Of a stretch of DNA of 23,501 bases, positions 6,874 to 13,877 are shown one piece after another (the stretch's first letter is position 1; every line of letters begins with the position of its first letter). This DNA comes from Candidatus Martarchaeota archaeon (lineage in GTDB: Archaea > Micrarchaeota > Micrarchaeia > Micrarchaeales > Micrarchaeaceae), in the NCBI GenBank assembly GCA_023485745.1, contig JAMCZL010000043.1:1-23501 (forward strand), written 5' to 3'. The notes under the pieces are model-generated. The model worked only from the letters and a program-made list of their open reading frames with translations. It was not told the DNA's origin and did not search any database. A program made the translations under genes and the position numbers.

Positions 6874-8457
6874 ATGGCAAAGAATTTGAATACTATGGAG
6901 GATCAGGAGCAGACAATATCAGAGATCAGCGTCGCCGCGGCAAATACCACTACATTCATACTGGGAAGCAAGGTCGTGTCCTTCCTGTTCCTTGGCATAG
7001 CCTTCATTGCAATAGCCAGGCTTCTGGGCCCATCAGTTTATGGCATATATGTTATGGCAACTTTTGCAGCAGGAATCTTCGGCTCTGCGGGAAGCTTTGG
7101 AATAGGTACTACGCTCAACAAGTTCGGAGCCGAGCACAAGGGCAACGCCCAAAAGCTTTCCGAGCTGACTTCCAACGGCCTGTTCGCGCTTATGCTTTTC
7201 GGCCTCGTATTGTCTGCTGTGCTGTTTCTTTTGAGCGAGCCCATTGCCTTCTACACGTTGCACAACGCCGGCCTGGCATATGCATTCCGTGCCATATCAG
7301 TAACTGTCCTGATTTCAATGATGTTTGGCGCATCTTACGCCATACTGATAGGTGTTGGCAGGGGGCTTCAGGCGGCCATAGTCATAGTCGTAGAATCGGT
7401 ATTCCAATCGGTAATAGGCATTTCGCTAGCGTTTATGCACTTCGGCGCTATTGCACCGATTATTGGATTGATCAGCGGGCTTGCTGCAGGACTGCTGTTG
7501 GGGCTGTATTATATATTCCACGGGAGCGGCATAAGGCTGATGATGCCGGAGTTCAATAAGATAAGGGGCATTCTTTCGTTTTCCACCCCTATCGCGTTGT
7601 CGAACATATTCAATGTCATAGTTAATAATCTATCGCTTTTTGTGCTTGGAATCTTTACCACTTCGTTTGTGATAGGGAATTTCGGAATTGCAACAAAGGT
7701 TAATTCCCTGTTCGATATCGTGCTGGGGTCCATAGGCGTATCGCTTTTGCCCGCGTTCACCACTGTGATGAAGCATAACAAGATAGCTGAGAGGACCGGG
7801 AGGTTTTACAGCTATTCGGTATATATCGCATTCCTACTAATGAGCCCCGTCATATTCCTGGTGGCATTTCTTGCAAAGCCGTTTTCGTATGTGGCATTCA
7901 GCTCGGCTTACAGCACAGCGCCAGAATACATATTGCTTATGAGCGTAGGCGTGCTCATATTCATAGCGGGATCCTACGCCAACAGCCTTCTAGTTAGTGT
8001 CGGCAAGGTCAAGGAGGTATTGAAGAACAACCTCATAGTTTCTGCTGTTGAAATGGTCCTGCTCGTCCTTCTTGTACCGGCCTTTAAGGGCATGGGGCTG
8101 GCGCTGCTGCTGTTCATAATATACCCGTTTCTGATCGACATCTTTTTCATAAGAAGCATAAGGCGCATCTTCAAGTTCAGCATGCATGTAAGAAAGGTTG
8201 CGATGATAATAGTTGCGAACCTGATAACTATGGTTTTTATTTACCCCCTCATACTTGTCTTTGGAGGCATGTATATCCCGTTGATAATAGTTTCTGCAGT
8301 AGTTGTAATAATAGTGTATCCGCAGATGGTCGCGCTGCTCGGCGGCATTAACAGAAGGGATATAAAGCTCATAGGTAATACGGTAGAGAAGGTGCCTGTG
8401 GCTGGCTGGCTTCTTGGAATTCTTCTACGTTATACTGACATCATGGCGCAGGATTAA
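6874..8457 (+). CDS. Lipid-linked oligosaccharide flippase-like membrane protein (MOP superfamily)
   Basis: The 527-residue protein is dominated by about 12-14 hydrophobic helices. It has the layout of Wzx/RfbX polysaccharide flippases: the N-terminal helix pair ends in LLGPSVYGIYVMATFAAGIFG (near residue 52) and a second bundle begins near residue 230 with LSFSTPIALSNIFNVI. Such proteins move lipid-linked sugars from the inner to the outer face of the membrane. The GT4 glycosyltransferase about 2 kb away could act in the same pathway, but that link is inference. The start is uncertain: GTG 6865, ATG 6874 and ATG 6895 are all in frame without a ribosome-binding site. The 3' end overlaps pyrG by 17 nt, tail to tail. 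Confidence 0.82.
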   Translation: MAKNLNTMEDQEQTISEISVAAANTTTFILGSKVVSFLFLGIAFIAIARLLGPSVYGIYVMATFAAGIFGSAGSFGIGTTLNKFGAEHKGNAQKLSELTSNGLFALMLFGLVLSAVLFLLSEPIAFYTLHNAGLAYAFRAISVTVLISMMFGASYAILIGVGRGLQAAIVIVVESVFQSVIGISLAFMHFGAIAPIIGLISGLAAGLLLGLYYIFHGSGIRLMMPEFNKIRGILSFSTPIALSNIFNVIVNNLSLFVLGIFTTSFVIGNFGIATKVNSLFDIVLGSIGVSLLPAFTTVMKHNKIAERTGRFYSYSVYIAFLLMSPVIFLVAFLAKPFSYVAFSSAYSTAPEYILLMSVGVLIFIAGSYANSLLVSVGKVKEVLKNNLIVSAVEMVLLVLLVPAFKGMGLALLLFIIYPFLIDIFFIRSIRRIFKFSMHVRKVAMIIVANLITMVFIYPLILVFGGMYIPLIIVSAVVVIIVYPQMVALLGGINRRDIKLIGNTVEKVPVAGWLLGILLRYTDIMAQD

Positions 8458-10069
8458 CAGTTTTGCCAAAATCCAGGGCGCTCTTCAATAATGCCATGAA
8501 CAGTGGGGCAGGGTGCTCTGGCCTGGACTTGAGCTCGGGGTGGGCCTGTGTGCCTATCCCAAATGAACCTGGCCATTCTATCAGCTCTACTAGTTCGTTG
8601 TCCGGAGTGGTTCCGCTTATTATAAGACCGTTTTTTTCCAGCACTTCGCGGTAATTGTTGTTCAGTTCATACCTGTGCCTGTGCCTTTCGCTTATGTTTT
8701 TCTGCCCGTATGCAGAATAGGCGGAGGTGCCTTCCTTGAGCACCGCTTCCCAAGCCCCAAGGCGCATTGTTCCGCCTTTTCTATCTATTGATTTCTGGGT
8801 CTCCATTATCGATATTACAGGGTCCTTGCATTCTGGGTCGAATTCTGAGGAAGATGCATCTTTTATTCCGCAGACGTTCCTGGCGTACTCTATCGCCATA
8901 AGCTGCATGCCGTAGCATATCCCCAGATATGGCATTTTCTTGTTGCGAGCGTATTCTATGGCCTTTATCATGCCTTCTGTGCCCCTCTTGCCAAAGCCGC
9001 CAGGCACTATCATCCCTGAATTTCCTGAAAGCATCTTTTCTATTTCAGTTGAGCTTTTCCCTTCCAATTTTTCGCTTTCCACCCAGTTTATGCTTAGCTT
9101 TGCGCCGTGCCCCATTGCCGAATGCACAAGGGCCTCCTTCACGCTTGCGTAGGAGTCGTGGAGATTCATATATTTCCCCACTATTGCTATGCTTACGGCT
9201 TTTTGTGCAGAGCCGAGCGCATTTACCCTCGAAGTCCATTTGTCAAATTCATCTTTTCTCAGTTCGCGCTTTGGAAGCTTGAGCTGCTCTATTATCATCT
9301 TGTCAAGATTCTGCCTCATAAGCTCTGCAGGAACCTCATATATAGTGTCTATGTCATGATCGTCTATGATCCTTTCCGGCGGAAGGTTTGAAAACAGCGC
9401 TATTTTGCTCTTCGCCTGCATGGTCAGGGGTTTTGAAGACCTGCATATTATGAAGTGTGGCTGTATGCCGCTCTGCATAAGGCCTTTTATTGCGAGCTGG
9501 GTAGGTTTGGTCTTCTGTTCGCCCACGCTTTCCAGCTCCGGAACAAACGATACATCAACGAATACAACCGATTCGTTCAGGGCAAGCTGCCTCATGGCCT
9601 CTATGAAGTAGCTGTTTTCGATGTCTCCTACGGTGCCGCCCACTTCTATAATCATTATTTCGGCGTTTTTCTTTGAGGCTGCGCCTTTGACTTTCTCAAG
9701 AATCAGGTCCGTGAGGTTTGGCACCATCTGCACGTCCCTTCCGAGGTAGTCGCCCCTCCGCTCTTTTGCAATTATTTCGCTGAAAAGCTTGCCGCCGGTT
9801 ATCGAAGAGCTCGTGTCCAAGTCCTTGTTAAGGAACCGCTCGTAGTTCCCGAAATCCATGTCGACCTCGCTTTTGTCATCCAGGACGAATACTTCTCCAT
9901 GGCGGTATGGGTTCATGGTTCCGCAATCGTAATTCAGGTAGCCATCGAACTTCAGCGGCATTACGTCATAGCCGTACATGTCCAGTATCTTGGAGATAGA
10001 AGCAGATACTATGCCCTTGCCTATTCCGCTAAGAAGAGATCCGAATATGACTATATACTTGGCTTGCAT
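8441..10069 (-). CDS. pyrG: CTP synthase
   Basis: The 542-residue, full-length enzyme makes CTP from UTP, ATP and glutamine. The synthetase domain holds the P-loop GSLLSGIGKG near residue 10, DCGTMNP..HGEVFV near 48, the metal/CTP motif EVGGTVGDIE near 142 and KTKPTQ for UTP near 186. The C-terminal class I glutamine amidotransferase has PGGFGKRG, the nucleophile Cys in GICYGMQ near 395 and the His-Glu pair in AHPEL near 510. The usual KLDPYIN segment reads KFDGYLN here. A TATA-like TTTTTAAT about 30 nt before ATG 10069 and no ribosome-binding site suggest a leaderless mRNA. It is divergent from thpR. Confidence 0.97.
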   Translation of the reverse strand: MQAKYIVIFGSLLSGIGKGIVSASISKILDMYGYDVMPLKFDGYLNYDCGTMNPYRHGEVFVLDDKSEVDMDFGNYERFLNKDLDTSSSITGGKLFSEIIAKERRGDYLGRDVQMVPNLTDLILEKVKGAASKKNAEIMIIEVGGTVGDIENSYFIEAMRQLALNESVVFVDVSFVPELESVGEQKTKPTQLAIKGLMQSGIQPHFIICRSSKPLTMQAKSKIALFSNLPPERIIDDHDIDTIYEVPAELMRQNLDKMIIEQLKLPKRELRKDEFDKWTSRVNALGSAQKAVSIAIVGKYMNLHDSYASVKEALVHSAMGHGAKLSINWVESEKLEGKSSTEIEKMLSGNSGMIVPGGFGKRGTEGMIKAIEYARNKKMPYLGICYGMQLMAIEYARNVCGIKDASSSEFDPECKDPVISIMETQKSIDRKGGTMRLGAWEAVLKEGTSAYSAYGQKNISERHRHRYELNNNYREVLEKNGLIISGTTPDNELVELIEWPGSFGIGTQAHPELKSRPEHPAPLFMALLKSALDFGKTVNPAP

Positions 10070-10126
10070 ATAGGTTATGGTACAATTAGATTAAAAAGTT
10101 TTTCGTTCCTCATTTCTTGTGTTTGC
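10070..10126. promoter_or_regulatory. Bidirectional promoter between pyrG and thpR
   Basis: The 57-nt spacer contains GATTAAAAAGTTTTT (about 10089-10103). It lies roughly 25-35 nt from both start codons and can serve as a TATA element in both directions. Spacing this short implies leaderless transcripts for both genes. Confidence 0.4.
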
Positions 10127-10672
10127 ATGAGGGCTTTTGCATCGATAGAGCCGGACGAGGAATTGCTGTCGAAGGTTTACGGGCTTGTTGATTCCTCTGG
10201 ACCAGATGGAATTAGGATTGTGGAAAAGGACAAACTGCATCTGACCCTGCTTTTTATGGGCAACGCACAGCGCGGTGGCCTTGAATCCCTTTCAAAAATG
10301 ATCGAATTGGAGCACTTCGGCAAATTCAATATATGCTTTAGGGGGTTTGATGTTTTCACGCGTTCGAATCCAAGGGTGCTTTTTGCAAAAGTCGTGGAAG
10401 GCGCCACTGCACTCGGCGAGATTCATGACAGGCTGGCTTCCATGGCATCTGAATGCGGCATAGCGTTTGACGGAAAGCAATTTGCCCCGCATTTGACGGT
10501 GGGCAGGTTTGCTGGCAGGGTCGAAAAGGCGGAACTAGATAAGTTTATCGACTCTTTTGAGGATACCGCGCTTGGATGCTTTACATGCAGGGCCATAAAG
10601 CTTAAAAAAAGTGAATTCTTAGGAGGCAAATCGGTGTACTCTGACATTTACGTGAAGGACTTTGATGGCTAG
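10127..10672 (+). CDS. thpR: RNA 2',3'-cyclic phosphodiesterase-like protein (2H superfamily)
   Basis: The 181-residue protein has the two HxTx motifs of 2H phosphoesterases: HLTLLFMG near residue 43 and HLTVGRF near 124, each contributing a catalytic His and Thr. It begins MRAFASIEPDEELL, the usual opening of the ThpR/LigT family. These enzymes open 2',3'-cyclic phosphate ends of RNA, and archaeal members were first described as 2'-5' RNA ligases; a role in handling the cyclic ends made by the tRNA splicing endonuclease is plausible but inferred. A longer in-frame extension to 9899 overlaps pyrG and is rejected. Its last 4 nt overlap the convergent downstream gene. Confidence 0.88.
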   Translation: MRAFASIEPDEELLSKVYGLVDSSGPDGIRIVEKDKLHLTLLFMGNAQRGGLESLSKMIELEHFGKFNICFRGFDVFTRSNPRVLFAKVVEGATALGEIHDRLASMASECGIAFDGKQFAPHLTVGRFAGRVEKAELDKFIDSFEDTALGCFTCRAIKLKKSEFLGGKSVYSDIYVKDFDG

Positions 10673-11259
10673 CCTGGCCCTTTTATGGTACGTTCAAACT
10701 GCTCCAGGGTAGTTTTGTTTAGCAGCTCTCCGGGCCTATACAGCCTGTCGCCCAGCAGTATGTCGAAGCTCATCCCTACTTTTGAATCCAGGGCGATGTT
10801 TCTGGTCGCATTTCCGAAAAGATCAACTTCGAAGAGCGGGATTTTGTACTTCTTCTGCATATTCATCATCTCCCCGAGTATTTCGATATCCTGGTTGTTT
10901 TGCAATCCTATCAGCCTTGCTTCCAGATGCGGGCCGTGCAAAGATTTCAAGAAGGATGCTATCTTTGGCTTTAGGGGAAGCATCGTTTTGTACGCCCTGG
11001 CGCAGAAAAGGGCGGATGAGTTGACATCATATATCGAGAATATCAGGTCATAGGTGAGGTTCTGCGCAGATATGTATCTCTGGCTTGTCTCTCCGTAGAC
11101 CGTTGATGCGGATTCGCCCACGTTTAGGTACTTTGAATCCTCGTTTGCGTCAATTTTGGACTTTGAGACATGCGGCCGCTCCTTGAATGCCAGGATGAGC
11201 TGCTTTTGCGCAACGGATTTGTCAGAGATTTTTGCAGAAAGAACATCCTCAAAGCTCAA
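10669..11259 (-). CDS. Conserved-looking protein of unknown function
   Basis: I do not recognise this 196-residue protein. It is soluble, with no membrane segment or signal peptide. The first 60 residues are polar (SFEDVLSAKISDKS), and the C-terminal two thirds look like a compact alpha/beta domain (LTYDLIFSIYDVNSSALFCAR, HLEARLIGLQNNQDIEILGE, YKIPLFEVDLFGN). The end, DILLGDRLYRPGELLNKTTLEQF, is rich in conserved-looking Gly, Pro and Arg. The start is TTG 11259, supported by GGTGAT three bases upstream. It is convergent with thpR (4-nt overlap) and divergent from rpoD. Codon use matches the neighbours, so it does not look foreign. Confidence 0.65.
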   Translation of the reverse strand: MSFEDVLSAKISDKSVAQKQLILAFKERPHVSKSKIDANEDSKYLNVGESASTVYGETSQRYISAQNLTYDLIFSIYDVNSSALFCARAYKTMLPLKPKIASFLKSLHGPHLEARLIGLQNNQDIEILGEMMNMQKKYKIPLFEVDLFGNATRNIALDSKVGMSFDILLGDRLYRPGELLNKTTLEQFERTIKGPG

Positions 11260-11427
11260 GGTATCACCACATAAAGATTTATAGATATTTTGTAGTATAA
11301 AAATATATTATTACAGATAGTTTAATAAATGTGACAAGCATAAAGAAAATGCACTTTATTTTGCTTTCTTTTGCCGGCGCCTTTGATTGGCCTGCGATAA
11401 AATGTAAAACGCTATCGGGGTTCTTAA
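11260..11427. promoter_or_regulatory. Divergent promoter region upstream of rpoD
   Basis: The 168-nt spacer is very AT-rich at 11270-11345, with TATA-like runs such as TTTATAGATATT and TATAAAAATATATT. These can serve the unknown minus-strand gene and the rpoD operon on the plus strand. A GC-richer leader (11380-11420) precedes rpoD; its start lacks a clear GGTG element. Confidence 0.4.
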
Positions 11428-12003
11428 ATGGAAATAGAAGTTCTGAGAGACGATGATAAGGTATTCGAATTCATGCTCAAGGGTGCTACTGCAAATTATG
11501 CAAATGCTCTTAGAAGGATTGCAATAAACGGCGTAAAGGCATTTGCGATAGACAAGGTAACCGTATACGAGAATACAAGCTCCATGTTCGACGAATACAT
11601 AGCACACAGGATAGGCCTGGTCCCATTGATTACGCCGCATGGCTCTTTAGACAAAGACGAAATACTTTTTACGCTGGAAGCGGCCGGGCCCGGCACGGTT
11701 TATTCAAAGAGCCTTGAAAGCTCTGATAAGAGCGTGGTTGTAGCAAATCCGAATATACCGATTATAAAATTGGGCAGGGACCAGAAGATAAGAATCGAGG
11801 GCAAGGCAGTTATGGGCTCTGCATTGAAGCATGCGAAGTTCCAGCCCGGACTTGTAACATACGAAGCCACTGCAGACGATGAATTCAAGTTTTATGTTGA
11901 AACTTTTGGCCAGATGCCTCCCAGGGATATCATTATTAAAGCTTGCGACGCAATAAAGGAAAACATGAAGGAATTCTCCAAGGTATTGAAAAAGCTTGAA
12001 TGA
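11428..12003 (+). CDS. rpoD: DNA-directed RNA polymerase subunit D (Rpo3)
   Basis: The 191-residue protein matches archaeal subunit D, the alpha/Rpb3 equivalent that nucleates polymerase assembly with subunits L, N and P. The dimerisation domain shows ANYANALRRIAINGVKAFAIDKVTVYEN..MFDEYIAHRIGLVPL (residues 22-70), and it resumes after the insert domain with GSALKHAKFQPGL and FYVETFGQMPP. The insert domain is short and has no cysteine cluster, so it lacks the 4Fe-4S domain found in some archaeal D subunits. It heads the rpoD, tRNA-Leu, rpl18e, rpl13, rps9, rpoN cluster; the tRNA gene starts 3 nt after its stop. Confidence 0.95.
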   Translation: MEIEVLRDDDKVFEFMLKGATANYANALRRIAINGVKAFAIDKVTVYENTSSMFDEYIAHRIGLVPLITPHGSLDKDEILFTLEAAGPGTVYSKSLESSDKSVVVANPNIPIIKLGRDQKIRIEGKAVMGSALKHAKFQPGLVTYEATADDEFKFYVETFGQMPPRDIIIKACDAIKENMKEFSKVLKKLE

Positions 12004-12006
12004 TAT

Positions 12007-12131
12007 GCGGAGGTGGCAGAGCATGGCCAAATGCGCAGGACTGAGGATCAATTTTTAATAATTTATTATTAAAATTGTTTAGAACTCCTGTGTCTTTAGG
12101 GACTGCGTGAGTTCAAATCTCACCCTCCGCA
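12007..12131 (+). tRNA. tRNA-Leu (anticodon GAG) with anticodon-loop intron
   Basis: The 125-nt gene gives an 87-nt mature tRNA. It has acceptor GCGGAGG/CCTCCGC, a D arm with GCA/TGC, anticodon stem CAGGA/TCCTG, a leucine-type long variable arm (GTC/GAC stem), T arm GTGAG-TTCAAAT-CTCAC and discriminator A. CCA is not encoded. Removing the 38-nt intron at the standard 37/38 site restores the 7-nt loop CTGAGGC. It sits 3 nt after rpoD and 13 nt before rpl18e, so it is presumably cut out of the operon transcript. Confidence 0.93.
12047..12084 (+). other. tRNA-Leu intron, canonical position 37/38
   Basis: The 38-nt intron folds as a bulge-helix-bulge. The central helix is CTGA (12041-12044) with TTAG (12079-12082); bulges are GG^A and AA^C, cut after the second base. 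An AT-rich internal hairpin CAATTTT/AAAATTG closes the intron after one T-T mismatch. Confidence 0.85.
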
Positions 12132-12144
12132 ATAAGTGATAATA

Positions 12145-12495
12145 ATGAAGACAAATGCTGAAAACAACCAGATAAAGGAATGGATTGGCCTTTTGAAGAG
12201 CGAGAGAAGCAAGAACAGGGACAGGAAGCTCTACGGTAAGCTGATCAAGATGGTTGACACGCCGAAGAGGAAGAGGCACGTAGTGGACCTCTACAAGATA
12301 AATGAAAATTCAAATGAAGGCGACGTGGTAATAGTTCCCGGAAAGGTCCTGTCAAAGGGCAGCATAGACCACAAGATAAGCTTGTCTGCAATCTGGTATT
12401 CGCAAAGCGCAAAAAAAACGCTTGAAAAGGCCAATTGCAGCATATTGCCGTTTTCCGAGGCACTGAAGCAGAAGAGGATAAGGATTGTTATATAG
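12145..12495 (+). CDS. rpl18e: 50S ribosomal protein eL18
   Basis: The 116-residue protein is of normal length for archaeal eL18. It shows the expected order: an N-terminal helix (NQIKEWIGLLKSERSKNRDRKLYGKLIKMV), then KRKRHVVDLYKIN, the loop DVVIVPGKVLSKGSIDHK and a final KRIRIVI strand. It is a large-subunit protein contacting 23S rRNA. I chose ATG 12145 rather than GTG 12136 because GTGAT stands 4 nt before the ATG and serves as its ribosome-binding site. It follows tRNA-Leu and precedes uL13 by 10 nt. Confidence 0.93.
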   Translation: MKTNAENNQIKEWIGLLKSERSKNRDRKLYGKLIKMVDTPKRKRHVVDLYKINENSNEGDVVIVPGKVLSKGSIDHKISLSAIWYSQSAKKTLEKANCSILPFSEALKQKRIRIVI

Positions 12496-12505
12496 GCGCA
12501 TAGGT

Positions 12506-12985
12506 ATGAAATCTAAAAATGGAACTGAACGTGGCAAGGATTCCGAAAAGCGGGTTTTTGACGCAAAAAACATAGTTCTTGGCAGGCTGGCCAGCATGGT
12601 GGCCAAGGAACTGCTTAACGGCAAGGACGTTTATATAGTAAATGCAGAATCCGCAGTCATAAGCGGCAGCAAGAAGGTCATAAAGGAGAAATATAAGACA
12701 AGGCTTGATCTCCAGGAAAAGGAGAACCCAGAGCACTCGCCTTACTGGTCCAGAAGACCGGACATGCTTGTAAAGCGCGTTGTCAGGGGCATGCTTCCAT
12801 ACAGAATGCCCAGGGGCAAGGAGGCGTTTAGGAGGCTTAAGGTGTTTATGGGCGTTCCGGAGGAGCTTAAAGGGGTAAAACCAGTAGATTTAAATATTAA
12901 GGACCCGAAGAGTATTTACTCTGGATACATAACCGTGGCAGAGCTTTCCAGACTGCTTGGCTACGATAGGTTTGAGAAGTATTAA
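12506..12985 (+). CDS. rpl13p: 50S ribosomal protein uL13
   Basis: The 159-residue protein carries the uL13 core: FDAKNIVLGRLASMVAKELLNGKDVYIVNAESAVISGSK (residues 18-56), the conserved RRPDMLVKRVVRGMLPYRMPRGKEAFRRLKVFMGVP (near 84-119), and a C-terminal helix ending LLGYDRFEKY. It is an early assembly protein of the large subunit. The ATG at 12506 is used because the longer TTG version would overlap eL18; AGGT lies directly upstream. The first 16 residues (KSKNGTERGKDSEKR) are a charged extension. It is followed 11 nt later by uS9. Confidence 0.94.
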   Translation: MKSKNGTERGKDSEKRVFDAKNIVLGRLASMVAKELLNGKDVYIVNAESAVISGSKKVIKEKYKTRLDLQEKENPEHSPYWSRRPDMLVKRVVRGMLPYRMPRGKEAFRRLKVFMGVPEELKGVKPVDLNIKDPKSIYSGYITVAELSRLLGYDRFEKY

Positions 12986-12996
12986 AGATGATTTTT

Positions 12997-13503
12997 ATGG
13001 CAGCAGAAGCCGCAGAAGAAACAAAAGTTAAGGTTAATGAGCCACAGAAGGCACAGCCGAAAAGGTCTAGCAGGGGAGCCAAGAAGAAGAAGGATGAAAA
13101 AGTCGTATTCAAGAAGAGCAAGCGCAAAAACTGCATTGCCAGGGGATCTGGCAAACCTGGAAGCGGCACTATAAGGGTCAATGGCGAACTTATTGAAATA
13201 ATTGAGCCAAGGGAACTTAGGGAGGAGATGCTGAAGCCCGTTCACATTTCGGATATAACTAGGTCGGTTACAAACGGCATAGATATCGATATCAACGTGC
13301 ATGGCGGCGGAGTCAGCTCTAGGGCGCAGGCCGTTGCAGGCGTAATTGCAAGGATAATATCGGACTTCGCTGAAAGCGATACCGTCAGAAAGGAGATTAT
13401 TAGGTACGACAGGACGCTGCTTATAGACGATCCGAGAAGGGTCGAGTCGAAGAAGTTCCTGGGAACCAAGGCGAGAGCCAGATTCCAGACGTCATATAGA
13501 TAG
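12997..13503 (+). CDS. rps9p: 30S ribosomal protein uS9
   Basis: The 168-residue protein contains the uS9 domain from about residue 40: KRKNCIARGSGKPGSGTIRVNG, then DINVHGGGVSSRAQAVAGVIARII and the invariant C-terminus KARARFQTSYR, whose last Arg reaches the P-site tRNA. The first 36 residues are an Ala/Lys-rich extension (residues 1-12 Ala/Glu-rich, then KKKKDEK), making it clearly longer than the usual 130-140 residues. ATG 12997 is chosen because GATGAT lies 5 nt upstream, the same spacing as in rpoN. It lies between uL13 and rpoN in the operon. Confidence 0.95.
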   Translation: MAAEAAEETKVKVNEPQKAQPKRSSRGAKKKKDEKVVFKKSKRKNCIARGSGKPGSGTIRVNGELIEIIEPRELREEMLKPVHISDITRSVTNGIDIDINVHGGGVSSRAQAVAGVIARIISDFAESDTVRKEIIRYDRTLLIDDPRRVESKKFLGTKARARFQTSYR

Positions 13504-13529
13504 GCGTTTAAGATTTGTAGATGATAAAA

Positions 13530-13730
13530 ATGATGATGCCAGTGAGGTGCTTCACATGCGGCGCAGTTGTTGCCGACAAATGGGAAGAGTACAACAGCAG
13601 GGTAAACAAGAACGGCGAAGACGCAAGCAAGGTCCTCGACGAGCTTGGATTCAAGAGATACTGCTGCAGAAGGATGTTCATAAGCAATGTAGAGCTTATA
13701 GATGAATTTGTAAATATGGGAAGGAAATAA
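13530..13730 (+). CDS. rpoN: DNA-directed RNA polymerase subunit N (Rpo10)
   Basis: The 66-residue zinc protein binds the D-L platform of the polymerase. It has the family signature PVRCFTCG at the N-terminus and CC in FKRYCCRRMF near residue 46, giving the four zinc-binding cysteines. The ATG at 13530 is chosen among several in-frame ATGs because GATGAT lies just before it. rpoK, usually the next gene in archaea, is missing; a tRNA-Pro gene follows 24 nt later. Confidence 0.95.
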   Translation: MMMPVRCFTCGAVVADKWEEYNSRVNKNGEDASKVLDELGFKRYCCRRMFISNVELIDEFVNMGRK

Positions 13731-13807
13731 GCAATTCGAAGTGGCGTTAAGTATGGGGCCGTCTGCTAGCTTGGTAGGCTTCCAGCTTGGGGTGCTGGCG
13801 ACCCGAG

Positions 13808-13822
13808 AAAAAAATTCGGGAA
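13808..13822 (+). other. tRNA-Pro intron 1 (15 nt, position 53/54)
   Basis: The BHB has a 4-bp central helix, CCCG (13802-13805) with CGGG (13817-13820), and 3-nt bulges AG^A and AA^T cut after the second base. The inner helix is only AA/TT with an AAAA loop, and the outer helix is GA/TC. Exact excision joins the T stem CCGAG to TTCAAA. Confidence 0.82.
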
Positions 13823-13828
13823 TTCAAA

Positions 13829-13852
13829 AGCGCTCTTTGCATGTGCTGAAAA
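13829..13852 (+). other. tRNA-Pro intron 2 (24 nt, position 59/60)
   Basis: The BHB has central helix TTCA (13823-13826) with TGAA (13847-13850), bulges AA^A and AA^T, inner helix GCGC/GTGC, and the T stem CCGAG/CTCGG as outer helix. Excision leaves the standard loop TTCAAAT. Confidence 0.85.
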
Positions 13853-13877
13853 TCTCGGCGGCCCCAAAGGTGTTTAA

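Larger units (their letters stand above)
13755..13866 (+). tRNA. tRNA-Pro (anticodon GGG) with two T-arm introns
   Basis: The 112-nt gene gives a 73-nt mature tRNA once 39 nt are removed. It has acceptor GGGGCCG/CGGCCCC, D loop AGCTTGGTA, anticodon stem CCAGC/GCTGG with loop TTGGGGT, a 4-nt variable region, T stem CCGAG/CTCGG and discriminator A. CCA is not encoded. The 46 nt between the T-stem strands collapse to a perfect TTCAAAT loop when introns 13808-13822 and 13829-13852 are removed. The D stem is weak (U10-U25 mismatch). It lies 24 nt after rpoN and 11 nt before rps2. Confidence 0.9.

Noticed and set aside
9899..10126. Longer N-terminus for the 2H phosphodiesterase
   Set aside because: It lies antisense to pyrG, shows no domain, and the family starts at MRAFASI (10127).
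13808..13853. A single 39-nt intron in tRNA-Pro
   Set aside because: Any single excision leaves T loops such as TGAAAAT or AGAAAAT, without the TTCRA core, and no proper BHB; the two-intron solution gives TTCAAAT with two good BHB folds.
13754..13867. tRNA-Pro shifted by one base (T1-A72 acceptor)
   Set aside because: It destroys the T-stem pairing and the position of A14 and G18-G19; the GGGGCCG/CGGCCCC register fits all arms.
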